DNA of 64,000 nt from Actinoplanes auranticolor (GCF_018332655.1 NZ_BOQL01000026.1:355684-419683), one strand, 5' to 3'; positions 52,353-60,818 are shown, counted from the first letter of the stretch. Translations and numbers: made by a program. Notes: generated by a model not told the origin, from the sequence alone.

Positions 52353-52709
52353 ATGCCCGAGCTGACCGCTGCCGTGTCGGCGCTGCTGCCGGACCCCCGG
52401 GACTTCGCGGCCGAGGTGCCCCGGTCTCCGGACAGCGTGCCGGCGTACGCGGCCCTGCGCCCCGGCGACGCGGCGAGCCCGGACGGCACGACGTACGCCC
52501 AGTGGAGCGACATCGCGCACAGCATCGCGGCCCCCCTGCAGCTGCGCCCCGGCGACCGGGTGCTGGTCGACGCGGCCGAGCACGAGCAGCCCGTGCAATG
52601 GCTGCTGGACCCGCTGGCGGCCGGGGCGTCCATCGTGCTCTGCGCCAACCTCGACCGCGACGCCCTCGACGCCCGGATGACCGCCGAAGGAGTCACCCGG
52701 GTCCTCTGA
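52353..52709 (+). CDS. Stand-alone C-terminal half of a TIGR03089-like (AMP-binding-related) protein
   Basis: This 118-residue protein ends LRPGDRVLVDAAEHEQPVQW, LLDPLAAGASIVLCANLDRD, ALDARMTAEGVTRVL, the closing part of TIGR03089 proteins (about 240 residues). The N-terminal half is absent; the first 30 residues (LPDPRDFAAEVPRSPDSVPA) also fit the middle of the family. AGGAGGGGAG precedes the ATG, so it is likely expressed, 14 bases after the XRE gene. Function unknown. Confidence 0.65.
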   Translation: MPELTAAVSALLPDPRDFAAEVPRSPDSVPAYAALRPGDAASPDGTTYAQWSDIAHSIAAPLQLRPGDRVLVDAAEHEQPVQWLLDPLAAGASIVLCANLDRDALDARMTAEGVTRVL

Positions 52710-52727
52710 GCTCGGCGGGGCACGGAC

Positions 52728-53279
52728 TCAGCCGCCGTCGTACTTCTTGATGTCCTCGCGGAACGCCGTCCGCTGGCATTCCTGCTCGTCGTCGTAGGCC
52801 TTGTTGGCGCTCGTGTTGTCGCCGTACATCAGGGCCACCGGATCGCCGCCGACGGTGACCTCGTGTCCCTTGGCCTTCAGGCACTTCGCCGTGTCGCGCA
52901 GCCGGTCGGTGTACTCCGGGTTGGTCCGCGCCTCCCTCTCCATCCAGTTCTCGGGGTACAGATGCTCGCATTCGGCGGTCGCCGTCTCGTGCCCGTCCAG
53001 CTGGGGCTTGTCGCCCTTCGGCACGCGGGGGACCCCGCGGCCGAACAGGCACTCCTGCCAGACCGCCACGTACCGGTCGAACTCCTCCCGGCCCTCGTCG
53101 GGGCGGATCACCGGTCGCTCCCGCCCGGCCGGCGAGGGGGGAGCGGCCGAGGCGGGCTCGGCGGTCCGCAGGGTGGCGATGTCCGGGCGCTGCTCGTCGG
53201 CCGCCGGGCCGCTGCAGCCGGTCAGTACGGCCACAGTCAGCACGGACCCGGCGACAGCGCGGATGATCGTTGTACGCAT
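52728..53279 (-). CDS. Hypothetical lipoprotein
   Basis: The 183-residue protein has a lipoprotein signal peptide with lipobox VLTGC (Cys22, counted from ATG 53279), a linker rich in Ala/Pro/Glu, and a small domain with four further Cys (ECLFG, AECEHLYPE, AKCLKAKGHE, QECQRTAF), which likely form two disulfides. It resembles many small secreted actinomycete proteins of unknown role. The frame reaches upstream to 53297, but ATG 53279 fits the signal peptide. Confidence 0.75.
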   Translation of the reverse strand: MRTTIIRAVAGSVLTVAVLTGCSGPAADEQRPDIATLRTAEPASAAPPSPAGRERPVIRPDEGREEFDRYVAVWQECLFGRGVPRVPKGDKPQLDGHETATAECEHLYPENWMEREARTNPEYTDRLRDTAKCLKAKGHEVTVGGDPVALMYGDNTSANKAYDDEQECQRTAFREDIKKYDGG

Positions 53280-53313
53280 GCGACGACTGTCGGGCACAAG
53301 TGTGTGAATCCTG

Positions 53314-54330
53314 TCAGGACGGCACCGGCGCGAGTCGTGCGGCGTCGTGGATGCCGGCCGCGTACCGGGCCGGTTGTTCCCAGGCGGCCAAGTGACCGCC
53401 GTGGGCCTCCTCGCGCCACACGCGGACGTCGAAGAACCGTTCGGCGAACTCGCGGGGCGCGTTGGCCAGGTCGTGGCGGAAGATCGTGCAGACCGCCGGC
53501 GGCGTGCTCCGGCCGGGCTCGGGACCGGCCGCCGCGTACGGCGTGAACGACGTCCCGATGGCGCCGGAGACCCGGTACGCCGTTACCCAGGTCAGCAGCT
53601 CGTCGCGGGAGAAGACGCTCTCCACGTCGCCACCGCAGTCGGTCCAGCCGCGCGGGGGAGTCGCCGAGCGCGGCGGCCAGGGTGTGCGGCTTGGTGGACT
53701 GCTCGTGCATGTAGCCGCCTTCGCGGGCCCGCCGGCTGCGGGGTGGCGGAGCGCCGATCTCGGCGGGGAACAGTGCTACCGCGGTCGGGACCTCGACGGG
53801 TCCGCGGTCGGCCAGCAGGCCCCGGTCGCCGTCGTAGTAGGGGCGGAACGAGGTGGAGATCGAGTTGGTGAACCAGTACAGCGAGGCCTGGGTGAGCAGG
53901 AAGTCGTCGCTGAACCGGCGGGAGACGTCGCCGCCGCAGTCGCTCCACGCCCGGTACTTCTCGAGGATCCAGGCGAGCAGGCCCGACGGTGAGTCGGACA
54001 GCCCCTGCGCGAGGGTGAGCGGGCGGGTGCGCTGCTCGTGGGAGTAGCCGCCCCCGGTGACGTGCCAGGCGGCCTTGGCCTCCAGGTAGGCCCGTTCCTC
54101 GTCGGTCAGGCCGGCCGGGTCGTGGGTGGGCGGGTCGCCGATGGTCAGTACGTGGATGCCGGCCACCGCTTCGGGATGGGTCTGCCCGAGCCGGACGGTG
54201 ACGCCCGCGCCGAGGTCCGAGCCGTGGGCGCCCTACCGGTAAAAGCCCAACTCGTCGTGCATCAGCCGGTGCCAGAGCTCGTGGGTGGGCTGGGCGTCGC
54301 CGGGGCTGGAGGTCTGCGGCAACCGCCACA
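53314..54330 (-). pseudogene. Epoxide-hydrolase (EHN family) remnants fused from two tandem copies
   Basis: Reading down from 54330 the frame gives PTHELWHRLMHDELGFYR, a TAG at about 54236 where relatives have Tyr, GAHGSDLGAG, and on to GGYSHEQRTRPLTLAQGLSD, WSDCGGDVSRRFSDDFLLTQ and EVPTAVALFPAEIG (copy A; its catalytic C-terminal His part is missing). It then runs straight into a second copy: REGGYMHEQSTKPHTLAAAL, GDSP, a frameshift with about 11 codons lost, and WTDCGGDVESVFSRDELLTW to REEAHGGHLAAWEQPARYAA (copy B, with the terminal His region). Neither copy has an N-terminus. Two tandem paralogues were probably deleted into each other, and a nonsense codon and a shift were added. Confidence 0.82.
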
Positions 54331-54389
54331 AGACCCGCACCTACCGCGAGCGCCACCGGCAAGCCGGGTGACGCCCGCGGCCGGGGTGG

Positions 54390-55913
54390 TCAGAGGTACG
54401 GGGTCTGCGTCAGGAGATGGGCCTTGAAGCCTTCGCCGACGCCGGGCTCCGGGGTGCCGGCCCAGTCCTTGATGAGTACGGCGCCGCCGGTGCAGCCCCA
54501 CGGGTTCCAGGTCCAGGCCAGGTAGCCCAGGCCGTGCGCGTCGGCCCAGTCCACCAGCCGCTGCATGTATTCGAAGGTGCAGGTGTCCTGGCCGAACTCG
54601 CCCAGCACCACCGGCACCTGCGCGGCCACCGGCGCGATCTGGCTGTCCCAGCACGCCTCGGTGACGCAGGCGTTGAAGCTGTAGGCGTGCCACGACGCCG
54701 CGATGTTGTGCAGCGGGTCGTCCGGCAGGTACGCCAGCCACTCCCGCAGATCGTTGGTCCACTCCAGCCCGCTGACCATCAGCATGTTGGTGGCGCCGGT
54801 GGCCCGGACCGCGTCAACCAGGTCCTGCATGCCGGCCACCTCGTACGCGATGCCGGTGCAGGTGCCACCGTCCCGCAGGCACTGCCAGCCCGGCGTCTTG
54901 TTCCACTCGCTGGCGATCTCCGGGTACGGCTCGTTGAACAAGTCGAAGACGACCGCGTCGTTGCCCTTGAACGTGTTGGCCACGCTGGTCCAGAACTGCG
55001 GGGCGTAGCGCGCGTCCGGCACCGGCTTCTGGCAGGTCGCGTGCTCGTCCGTGCAGTGCCAGTCCGGCCCCGTGGTGTACGCGCCCCAGGTCCAGTGCAG
55101 ATCCAGGATCACGTTGATGCCGTTGGCCACCAGCAGGTCCACATAGTCCTTGACGCCCTGCTGGTACTCGGCGCCGCTGGGCTCGCCGTTGACGCCGAGC
55201 CAGCATTCCTCGTTCAGCGGGATGCGGACGGCGTGGATGTTCCAGGTCTTCATGGCGTCGACGGACGCCTGGTCGACCGGGCCGGCGTCCCACAGCCCTT
55301 TGCCCTGCACGCAGGCGAACTCGCCGCTGGAGCGGCTGACCCCCAGCAGCCGGTAGGCCCGGCCGTCCGCGGTGACGATCTTGTTGCCGGACACCTCGAG
55401 CTCGGGAGCGGGCCCGCTCGGCGGCGGGGTGACCGGCGGGGTGGTGGCCGGCAGGGTGCTCGGCGGTACGGAGGTGGGGCCCGACGTCGGCGTGACGACG
55501 GAACCGGTGCACTCGACGCCGTTGAGCGAGAAGGTGGCCGGTTTCGGGTTGGTGCCGCTCCACGCGCCGGTGAAGCCGATCGACGTCGACGCCCCCGTGC
55601 CGAGCGAGCCGTTCCAGCTCATGCTGGCCGCGGTGACCCGGGCGCCCGACTGCGTCCAGGTGGCGCTCCAGCCCTGGTTGACCTTCTGGTCGGTGCTCGG
55701 GAAGTCGAACGCCAGCGACCAGCTGGTGACGGCCGAGCCGAGGTTGGTGACGGCCACGTCGGCGGCGAACCCACCGGACCATTGGCTCTGCACCGTATAG
55801 GTGACCGAGCATCCCGTGGCCGCCGCCGTGGCCGGCAGCGTGACCGTGGCCAGGGTGCCCGCGGTCAGCGCCGCGACGGCGCCGGCGGCCAGCACGGTAC
55901 GACGAATTGTCAT
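54390..55913 (-). CDS. Secreted GH5 endoglucanase with N-terminal CBM2
   Basis: The 507-residue enzyme has a signal peptide (AGAVAALTAGTLATVTLPAT, cleavage after about 31), a CBM2 cellulose-binding domain (about 35-136; CSVTYTVQSQWSGGF, QGWSATWTQSGARVT, and a C-to-C pair), a Pro/Thr linker (140-170), then a GH5 barrel: LNEECWLG, DLHWTW, acid/base Glu328 in DLFNEPYP and nucleophile Glu439 in VLGEFGQ. It hydrolyses cellulose or related beta-glucans outside the cell. ATG 55913 was chosen; ATG 55931 would add MDSEDQ. A CebR-type box lies 32 bases upstream of ATG 55913. Confidence 0.93.
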   Translation of the reverse strand: MTIRRTVLAAGAVAALTAGTLATVTLPATAAATGCSVTYTVQSQWSGGFAADVAVTNLGSAVTSWSLAFDFPSTDQKVNQGWSATWTQSGARVTAASMSWNGSLGTGASTSIGFTGAWSGTNPKPATFSLNGVECTGSVVTPTSGPTSVPPSTLPATTPPVTPPPSGPAPELEVSGNKIVTADGRAYRLLGVSRSSGEFACVQGKGLWDAGPVDQASVDAMKTWNIHAVRIPLNEECWLGVNGEPSGAEYQQGVKDYVDLLVANGINVILDLHWTWGAYTTGPDWHCTDEHATCQKPVPDARYAPQFWTSVANTFKGNDAVVFDLFNEPYPEIASEWNKTPGWQCLRDGGTCTGIAYEVAGMQDLVDAVRATGATNMLMVSGLEWTNDLREWLAYLPDDPLHNIAASWHAYSFNACVTEACWDSQIAPVAAQVPVVLGEFGQDTCTFEYMQRLVDWADAHGLGYLAWTWNPWGCTGGAVLIKDWAGTPEPGVGEGFKAHLLTQTPYL

Positions 55914-55944
55914 CTGATCTTCCGAATCCATAGACGGGTGAGAT

Positions 55945-55958
55945 TGGGAGCGCTCCCA
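55945..55958. promoter_or_regulatory. CebR-type operator (perfect 14-bp palindrome)
   Basis: TGGGAGCGCTCCCA is identical to the consensus that CebR, the cellobiose-responsive LacI-family repressor of Streptomyces, binds ahead of cellulase genes. It lies in the short leader of the GH5 gene, at a position that blocks its promoter. No cebR gene is in the window; the repressor would be encoded elsewhere. Confidence 0.8.
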
Positions 55959-55998
55959 GCAGCCTATTTTTGCGATTGATCAGAGTCAATGTGTGGGA

Positions 55999-56030
55999 GT
56001 CCCGGCCCCTCGGTGGTGAGGGGCCGGGAC
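55999..56030 (-). terminator. Hairpin between the GH30 and GH5 genes
   Basis: GTCCCGGCCCCTC and GAGGGGCCGGGAC form a perfect 13-bp stem with a 6-base loop, 8 bases after the GH30 stop. It separates GH30 transcription from the GH5 promoter. No U-tract. Confidence 0.7.
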
Positions 56031-56037
56031 CGGGTGA

Positions 56038-58248
56038 CTACGCGGTCAGGCGCAGGTAGTCCAGGTTGAAGCCGCCGGTCTCGCAGTACAGCGTCACCAG
56101 CTGGTCGCCCGCGGCCAGCTCCACCGGCACGTGCACGGACTGGTACGCCGCCCAGCCACCGGTGTCCGGCACCGAGGCCCTGGCCAGCACCGTCCCGGCG
56201 GCGTCGCGCAGGGACACCGCATCGGCCGCCACCGCCCCGGTGCCGTTGGCCACCCGCAGTTCCAGGTCGTAGCGGCCGGCCTGCGCCACGTCCACCCGGT
56301 ACGTGAGCCAGTTGCCCGGGGCCGTCCAGCCGATGTTCTTCCCGCCGCTGGCCGCCGGGTTGTTCTCGACGAACGACGCGCCGCCCTCGGCCCAGCCGTG
56401 CTGCGCGGTGTACGACTCCGCCTCGACCCGGGCCCCGGCCGGAGCGCCGCGCGGGCGCACCGTCACGTGCACGGTGACCCGGTCGGAGGCCGCGCCGTCG
56501 GTGACGGAGAACGTCAGGTCCAGCTCGCCGGCCACCGTCGGTTGCAGGGTCACCAGGCCGGTGCCCGCGTCCACGGTGACGCCGTCGGGCAGGTCGGTCG
56601 CGTAGTAGCCGAGGCGGTCGCGGTCCCGGTCGCGCGCCGAGAGCTGGATCCGCGTGGTGCCGTACTGGTCGGCGACCACGGCGGGGAGCTCCCGCAGCAC
56701 CGGCGCGTGGTTGCGGTGCGCCGACGGGACGTGGCCGGTCCAGCGGTACGTCGCGTACGAGTTCGCCGGCACGGTGGTGGTGAAGGACTCGCCGGCCAGC
56801 ACGACCCGTACCGTACGGTCGGTCGCGGTGCTGTTGCCCAGCACCGCCACGAAGCCGTCGCCGCGGTCGCGGAACACCACGTTGCTGATGCCGCCGGCGG
56901 TGGCGCTGGACTCGACCCGGACGTGCTGCGGGCCGAGGTGGCGGGCGAACTGGCCGAGGGCGTAGAGCTCGTCGCGGACGGTGAACGTACGGGCCGTGGT
57001 GTCCACCTTGACCAGACGGTTCGGCCACTTGGTGGTGCGGCCGACCTCGTCCCAGTCCACGTTGTTGTCGCGCGACGGCGTCCAGTGCAGCGTCCCGCCG
57101 TCCTGATCGGTCGCCTGCGCCCACAGCACGTACGACGAGGCGTCCAGGCGGAAGTAGCTCAGCACCGTGGCGGGGGACAGGTCGCTGGTCTCGGTCATGT
57201 GCACCGGCTTGCCGGTCTGCTCGTATGCGTCACGCATCACCGCCGGGTCACCCCAGTACGGGTGGAAGGCGATGGCGTCGCTCGCCGCCCGGACCCGGGG
57301 GTCGTCGAAGATGCGGTGGTAGTTCTTGGTCGCGGTGCTGTTCGGGTCCTTCCAGTCCCAGAAGTTGAAGTCGTGCACGTACAGCTGCGTACGCAGCCGG
57401 TGCGCGGCCAGCTCGCGCTTGATGGCCAGGGCGAGCCGCTGCTGCTGGGCGATGCTGATGTCCATCGCCGGGTAGACCACGTCGATGCCGGGCTCGTTGA
57501 GCAGCGTCAGCGCGTCGATGCGGATGCCGTGCCGCGCGTACGCCTGGAGGTACTTCACGTAGTAGCGGGCGAACACGTCGATCGCGTCGTCGCGCAGCTT
57601 GCCCACCTGGTAGTACTCGGTGGTGCTGCCCGGCTTGAGGGCGACCTCGCCGGTGAAGCGGTTGTTGGTCTTCATCCAGGCCGGCGCGCTCCACGCGGAG
57701 GCGAAGAAGGTGGCCTTCGGGTTGTATCGCTGGATCAGCTTGACGGTGTCGATGATGCGCGCGTCGACGTCACGCTGGATCGAGAAGTACTTCAGGCCGA
57801 AGTCCTCGGTGACCCCGGCGGGCAGCTCGTCGTAGGACCAGAACGGCAGGTGCTCGATCAGGTCCGGGCTGCCGATGGTGAGCCGGAACCGGTCCAGGCC
57901 CGCACCGGTCCGGGGATCGACCAGCAGGCGTACGGCCCGCTCGCGTTCGGCCGGGGTCAGCTTCCACAGGTTGGAGACGCTCGTCTCGTCCAGGGAGAAG
58001 CCGACGCCGGTGTAGCGCTGCCGCTCCCGGCTCGGGTCGATCACGACGGTCGCGTCACTGGCCCCGCCGCGGTCGGGTCCGGTGCGGACACTCGGCAACG
58101 GCTGCCAGGCGTGCGCCGCGCCGGCGGAGTAGGTGCCGGTCACGACACTGCCGCGCGCCGGCCGCCCGGCCGCGGCGGGCTCGCCGACGGCGAGCGCGGT
58201 GCCCGCGGTCATCACGACGGCAAGCGCCGCGCTGATGGATCGCCTCAC
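56038..58248 (-). CDS. Secreted GH30-family glycosidase with Ig-like and CBM6-like domains
   Basis: The 736-residue enzyme has a signal peptide (ALAVVMTAGTALAVGEPAAA), a GH30 catalytic core with GVGFSLDETS (about 81-90), DRFRLTIGSPDL, acid/base Glu252 in LTLLNEPGID and nucleophile Glu353 in VHMTETSD, then the GH30 beta side domain, an Ig/cadherin-like repeat (about 515-600; DQYGTTRIQLSARDRDRDRL) and a C-terminal CBM6-like domain (about 610-736; RVEAESYTAQHG, YCETGGFNLDYLRL). It probably cleaves beta-1,6-glucan, glucosylceramide-like or xylan substrates. GTG 58248 follows AGGAGACC. Confidence 0.9.
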   Translation of the reverse strand: MRRSISAALAVVMTAGTALAVGEPAAAGRPARGSVVTGTYSAGAAHAWQPLPSVRTGPDRGGASDATVVIDPSRERQRYTGVGFSLDETSVSNLWKLTPAERERAVRLLVDPRTGAGLDRFRLTIGSPDLIEHLPFWSYDELPAGVTEDFGLKYFSIQRDVDARIIDTVKLIQRYNPKATFFASAWSAPAWMKTNNRFTGEVALKPGSTTEYYQVGKLRDDAIDVFARYYVKYLQAYARHGIRIDALTLLNEPGIDVVYPAMDISIAQQQRLALAIKRELAAHRLRTQLYVHDFNFWDWKDPNSTATKNYHRIFDDPRVRAASDAIAFHPYWGDPAVMRDAYEQTGKPVHMTETSDLSPATVLSYFRLDASSYVLWAQATDQDGGTLHWTPSRDNNVDWDEVGRTTKWPNRLVKVDTTARTFTVRDELYALGQFARHLGPQHVRVESSATAGGISNVVFRDRGDGFVAVLGNSTATDRTVRVVLAGESFTTTVPANSYATYRWTGHVPSAHRNHAPVLRELPAVVADQYGTTRIQLSARDRDRDRLGYYATDLPDGVTVDAGTGLVTLQPTVAGELDLTFSVTDGAASDRVTVHVTVRPRGAPAGARVEAESYTAQHGWAEGGASFVENNPAASGGKNIGWTAPGNWLTYRVDVAQAGRYDLELRVANGTGAVAADAVSLRDAAGTVLARASVPDTGGWAAYQSVHVPVELAAGDQLVTLYCETGGFNLDYLRLTA

Positions 58249-58294
58249 GAGGTCTCCTGGGGATTCGGGGGAGGGCTTTTATTACAAGGTGACT

Positions 58295-58975
58295 TTACTG
58301 TGCCGACATCCAGCCGCTTCGATGCAGCCGCTCGATGCCGTCCAGCAGCAGGTCCAGCGCGAACTCGAACTCGAACTGGTCGTCGCAGCCCGCGCCGACG
58401 ACCGAGTCCTCGGTGTGGGCGGCCGCCCTGGCGAGCTCGGCGACGTACGGGAAGGTGCCGGCCAGCTGCGCCATGGCCGCCGGGGCCGGTGGCTCGACGG
58501 CGGGCGCGGCGGTGAACAGCTCCTGGCTGAACCCAAGGATCCGGCTGCCCATCGCGTGCATGACGTGGTGGGTCAGGTCGATCGAGAGGCCGCCCTCGCG
58601 GAACAGGCCGATCATCGAGTTCAGGTAGGCGAGCACGGCCGAGGTCGGCGTGCTGCGTGACTCGATCACCTGCGCCGCCCAGGAGTGCCGCTGCAGGGCA
58701 CTCCGGGCCGAGAGGATCCGCTGCCGGACCGCGGCCTTCCAGCCGGCGCCGGTGCCCGGCGGGTCGATCTCGCCGACGACGACGTCGACCACGCCGTCGA
58801 GCAGCTCGTCCTTGTTGGCCACGTGCTTGTAGAGCGCCATCGGCACGACACCCAGCTCGCTCGCGAGTCTGCGCATGCTGAGCGACTCGATGCCGCCGTC
58901 GTCGGCGAGCGCGACCGCGGCCCGCAGCACCCGCTCCCTGCTCAACGGAGTGCGTTTTTCCGCGGGCGGGGTCAT
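58295..58975 (-). CDS. TetR family regulator (TetR_C, class related to tetracycline repressor)
   Basis: This 226-residue protein has an N-terminal TetR HTH (RERVLRAAVALADDGGIESL, SMRRLASELGVVPMALYKHV) and a TetR_C-type ligand domain (WAAQVIESRSTPTSAVLAYL, LTHHVMHAMGSRILGF). The HTH's VVPMALYKHVANKDELLDGV is close to that of classical TetR-like proteins. ATG 58975. It is divergent from a quinone oxidoreductase; two identical-type palindromes lie between them. It likely represses both genes and is induced by a small hydrophobic ligand. Confidence 0.93.
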   Translation of the reverse strand: MTPPAEKRTPLSRERVLRAAVALADDGGIESLSMRRLASELGVVPMALYKHVANKDELLDGVVDVVVGEIDPPGTGAGWKAAVRQRILSARSALQRHSWAAQVIESRSTPTSAVLAYLNSMIGLFREGGLSIDLTHHVMHAMGSRILGFSQELFTAAPAVEPPAPAAMAQLAGTFPYVAELARAAAHTEDSVVGAGCDDQFEFEFALDLLLDGIERLHRSGWMSAQ

Positions 58976-58992
58976 CTCGGTTACCTCCGGGC

Positions 58993-59022
58993 TTGACAGG
59001 TGTACGGCGTACACCCTACCGT
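58993..59022 (+). promoter_or_regulatory. Promoter for the quinone oxidoreductase with TetR operator 1 in the spacer
   Basis: TTGACA (58993-58998) is followed at once by GGTGTACGGCGTACACC (58999-59015), a perfect 17-bp palindrome around a central G, and then CTACCG or TACCGT as the -10. The operator thus fills exactly the 17-base spacer, as is usual for TetR-repressed promoters. Confidence 0.75.
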
Positions 59023-59031
59023 CCCTGTTGT

Positions 59032-59048
59032 GGTGTACGCCGTACACC
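59032..59048. promoter_or_regulatory. TetR operator 2
   Basis: GGTGTACGCCGTACACC is a second perfect 17-bp palindrome, 33 bp centre to centre from the first and different only at the central base. It lies 18 bases before the oxidoreductase ATG. Two TetR dimers, about three helical turns apart, would bind the same face of the DNA. Confidence 0.75.
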
Positions 59049-59066
59049 TGAGGCTGAGGAGGCTCC

Positions 59067-60041
59067 ATGAAGGCGATCGTCCACGACCGGTACGGCCCAC
59101 CCGACGTGCTGCGGTACGCCGACATCGACAAGCCGGTGCCCACCGCGAACGAGGTACTGGTCCGGGTCCGCGCCGCTTCGGTCAACGCCCGCGACTGGCA
59201 CACCATGCGCGGCGATCCGTACCTGGCCCGGCTGGCGTTCGGCCTCCGTGCTCCCAAGGTCAGGACCCTGGGCACGGACTTCGCGGGAGTGGTGGAAGCG
59301 GTGGGCGGCGACGTGACCCGCCTCCGCGTGGGCGACGAGGTGTACGGCGAGGTCCGGGCGGCGTTCGCCGAATACGTGAGCGTCCGGGACGACCTGGTCG
59401 ACCGCAAGCCGGCCAACCTGACCTTCGAGCAGGCCGCGGCGCTCCCGCTCGCGGCCAACACGGCGCTCATGGGCCTGCGCGACGTGGCCCGCGTGCAGCC
59501 GGGACAGCGGGTGCTCATCAACGGCGCGTCCGGCGGTGTCGGTACGTTCGCCGTACAGCTCGCCAAGTCCTACGGCGCGCACGTGACCGGCGTGTGCAGC
59601 ACCCGCAACGCCGAGCTGGTCCGGTCCCTCGGCGCGGACCACGTCGTCGACTACACCAGGGACGACTTCACCCGCGACGGCCGGCGCTACGACGTCGTGT
59701 TCGACCTGGTCGGCAACCGCTCACTGGGCGACCTCCGCCGCGCCTTCACACCCACGGGCACGCTGGTGCTGTCCGGCGGCGGCGTGTCCGAGGGCGGCAG
59801 CCTGGTCGGGCCGATCGGCCTTGTGGTCAAGGGCCGGCTGCTGGCCCGCTTCGTCCGCCACCGGGTGGTCATCCTGGACACGGCACCCAGCGAGGCGAAC
59901 CTCGCGACCCTGCGCGAGCTCGCCGAGGCCGGCACGCTCACCCCGGTCATCGACCGCTCCCACCCGCTGAGCGAGACGGCCGAGGCCATCCGGTACGTCG
60001 AGCAGGAGCACGCCCGCGCAAAGGTCGTCCTCACCGTGTGA
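59067..60041 (+). CDS. NAD(P)-dependent quinone oxidoreductase (MDR, zinc-independent)
   Basis: The 324-residue enzyme starts MKAIVHDRYGPPDVLRYADI and has SVNARDWHTMRGDPY and LGTDFAGVVEAVG, a typical ASGGVGTFAVQLAKSYGAHV nucleotide loop (about 153-172), and LGADHVVDYTRDDF. No catalytic zinc ligands are seen. It probably reduces quinones or enals with NADPH and is controlled by the divergent TetR regulator. GAGGAGG precedes the ATG at 59067. It is intact, unlike the relative at 1351. Confidence 0.93.
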   Translation: MKAIVHDRYGPPDVLRYADIDKPVPTANEVLVRVRAASVNARDWHTMRGDPYLARLAFGLRAPKVRTLGTDFAGVVEAVGGDVTRLRVGDEVYGEVRAAFAEYVSVRDDLVDRKPANLTFEQAAALPLAANTALMGLRDVARVQPGQRVLINGASGGVGTFAVQLAKSYGAHVTGVCSTRNAELVRSLGADHVVDYTRDDFTRDGRRYDVVFDLVGNRSLGDLRRAFTPTGTLVLSGGGVSEGGSLVGPIGLVVKGRLLARFVRHRVVILDTAPSEANLATLRELAEAGTLTPVIDRSHPLSETAEAIRYVEQEHARAKVVLTV

Positions 60042-60077
60042 GAAACGCCGGCCGCCGCCCGCTCGTCCGGCCCGCGG

Positions 60078-60818
60078 TCAGCTCTGCTGCTGCATGGACC
60101 ACATCTGCCAGACCGTGGTGCGCACCGAGCGGGGCTGCTCCAGCACCACCCGGATGGCGTGGGCGACGTCCTGCGGGCGCAGGTAGTCGTCCAGCTCCGG
60201 GGAGCCCTCCGTGCGGCCCGCGCCGATGGCGAACTCCGTTGCGGTGCCGGCCGGGCAGATCAGCGTCACCCGGGTGCCCTCCGCGCGCAGCTCCCGGTCC
60301 AGGGAGCCGGCCAGGCCCACCTGGGCGTGCTTGGTGCCCGCGTAGACAGCCTCGTCGGCGCCGCCGCGGAAGCCCGCCACCGAGCTGACGATCACCACGT
60401 CGCCGCCTTCGCCCTGCTCCCGGAAACGGCGTACCGCCGACCGGACGCTCCACACCGTGCCCAGGTAGTTGGTCTCCACCATCTCGGTGAGCTGGTCGTC
60501 GCCCAGGTCCAGGATGCCGCCGTAGGCGCCGATGCCGGCGTTGGCCACCATCGTGTCCAGCCGGCCCCAGCGCTGCACCGCCGCGGCCACCAGCGCCTCG
60601 TTGTGGGCGGGGTCGCGGACGTCGCCGACGACCGGCACCACGTTGTCCTTGCCGAGCTCCTCGACGAGCTGCTCCAGCCGTTCCTCACGGCGGGCGCTCA
60701 CCGCGACCCGGGCGCCCGCGCCGACCAGCGCGTGCGCGGTGGCGGCACCGATGCCGGCGCTCGCGCCGGTGACGGCCACAACCGTGTCGGCGAGGGAACG
60801 GGTGGGGGAGTACGGCAT
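60078..60818 (-). CDS. SDR family NAD(P)-dependent oxidoreductase
   Basis: The 246-residue enzyme has the classical SDR motifs: TGASAGIG (about 17-24), NAG in VANAGIGAYG, and the active site SSVAGFRGGADEAVYAGTKH, with Ser, Tyr and Lys in YxxxK (YAGTK). The ATG at 60818 follows GGAGGAAACC. It converges with the quinone oxidoreductase gene (36 bases apart). Substrate unknown; a medium-length alcohol or ketone is likely. Confidence 0.93.
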   Translation of the reverse strand: MPYSPTRSLADTVVAVTGASAGIGAATAHALVGAGARVAVSARREERLEQLVEELGKDNVVPVVGDVRDPAHNEALVAAAVQRWGRLDTMVANAGIGAYGGILDLGDDQLTEMVETNYLGTVWSVRSAVRRFREQGEGGDVVIVSSVAGFRGGADEAVYAGTKHAQVGLAGSLDRELRAEGTRVTLICPAGTATEFAIGAGRTEGSPELDDYLRPQDVAHAIRVVLEQPRSVRTTVWQMWSMQQQS

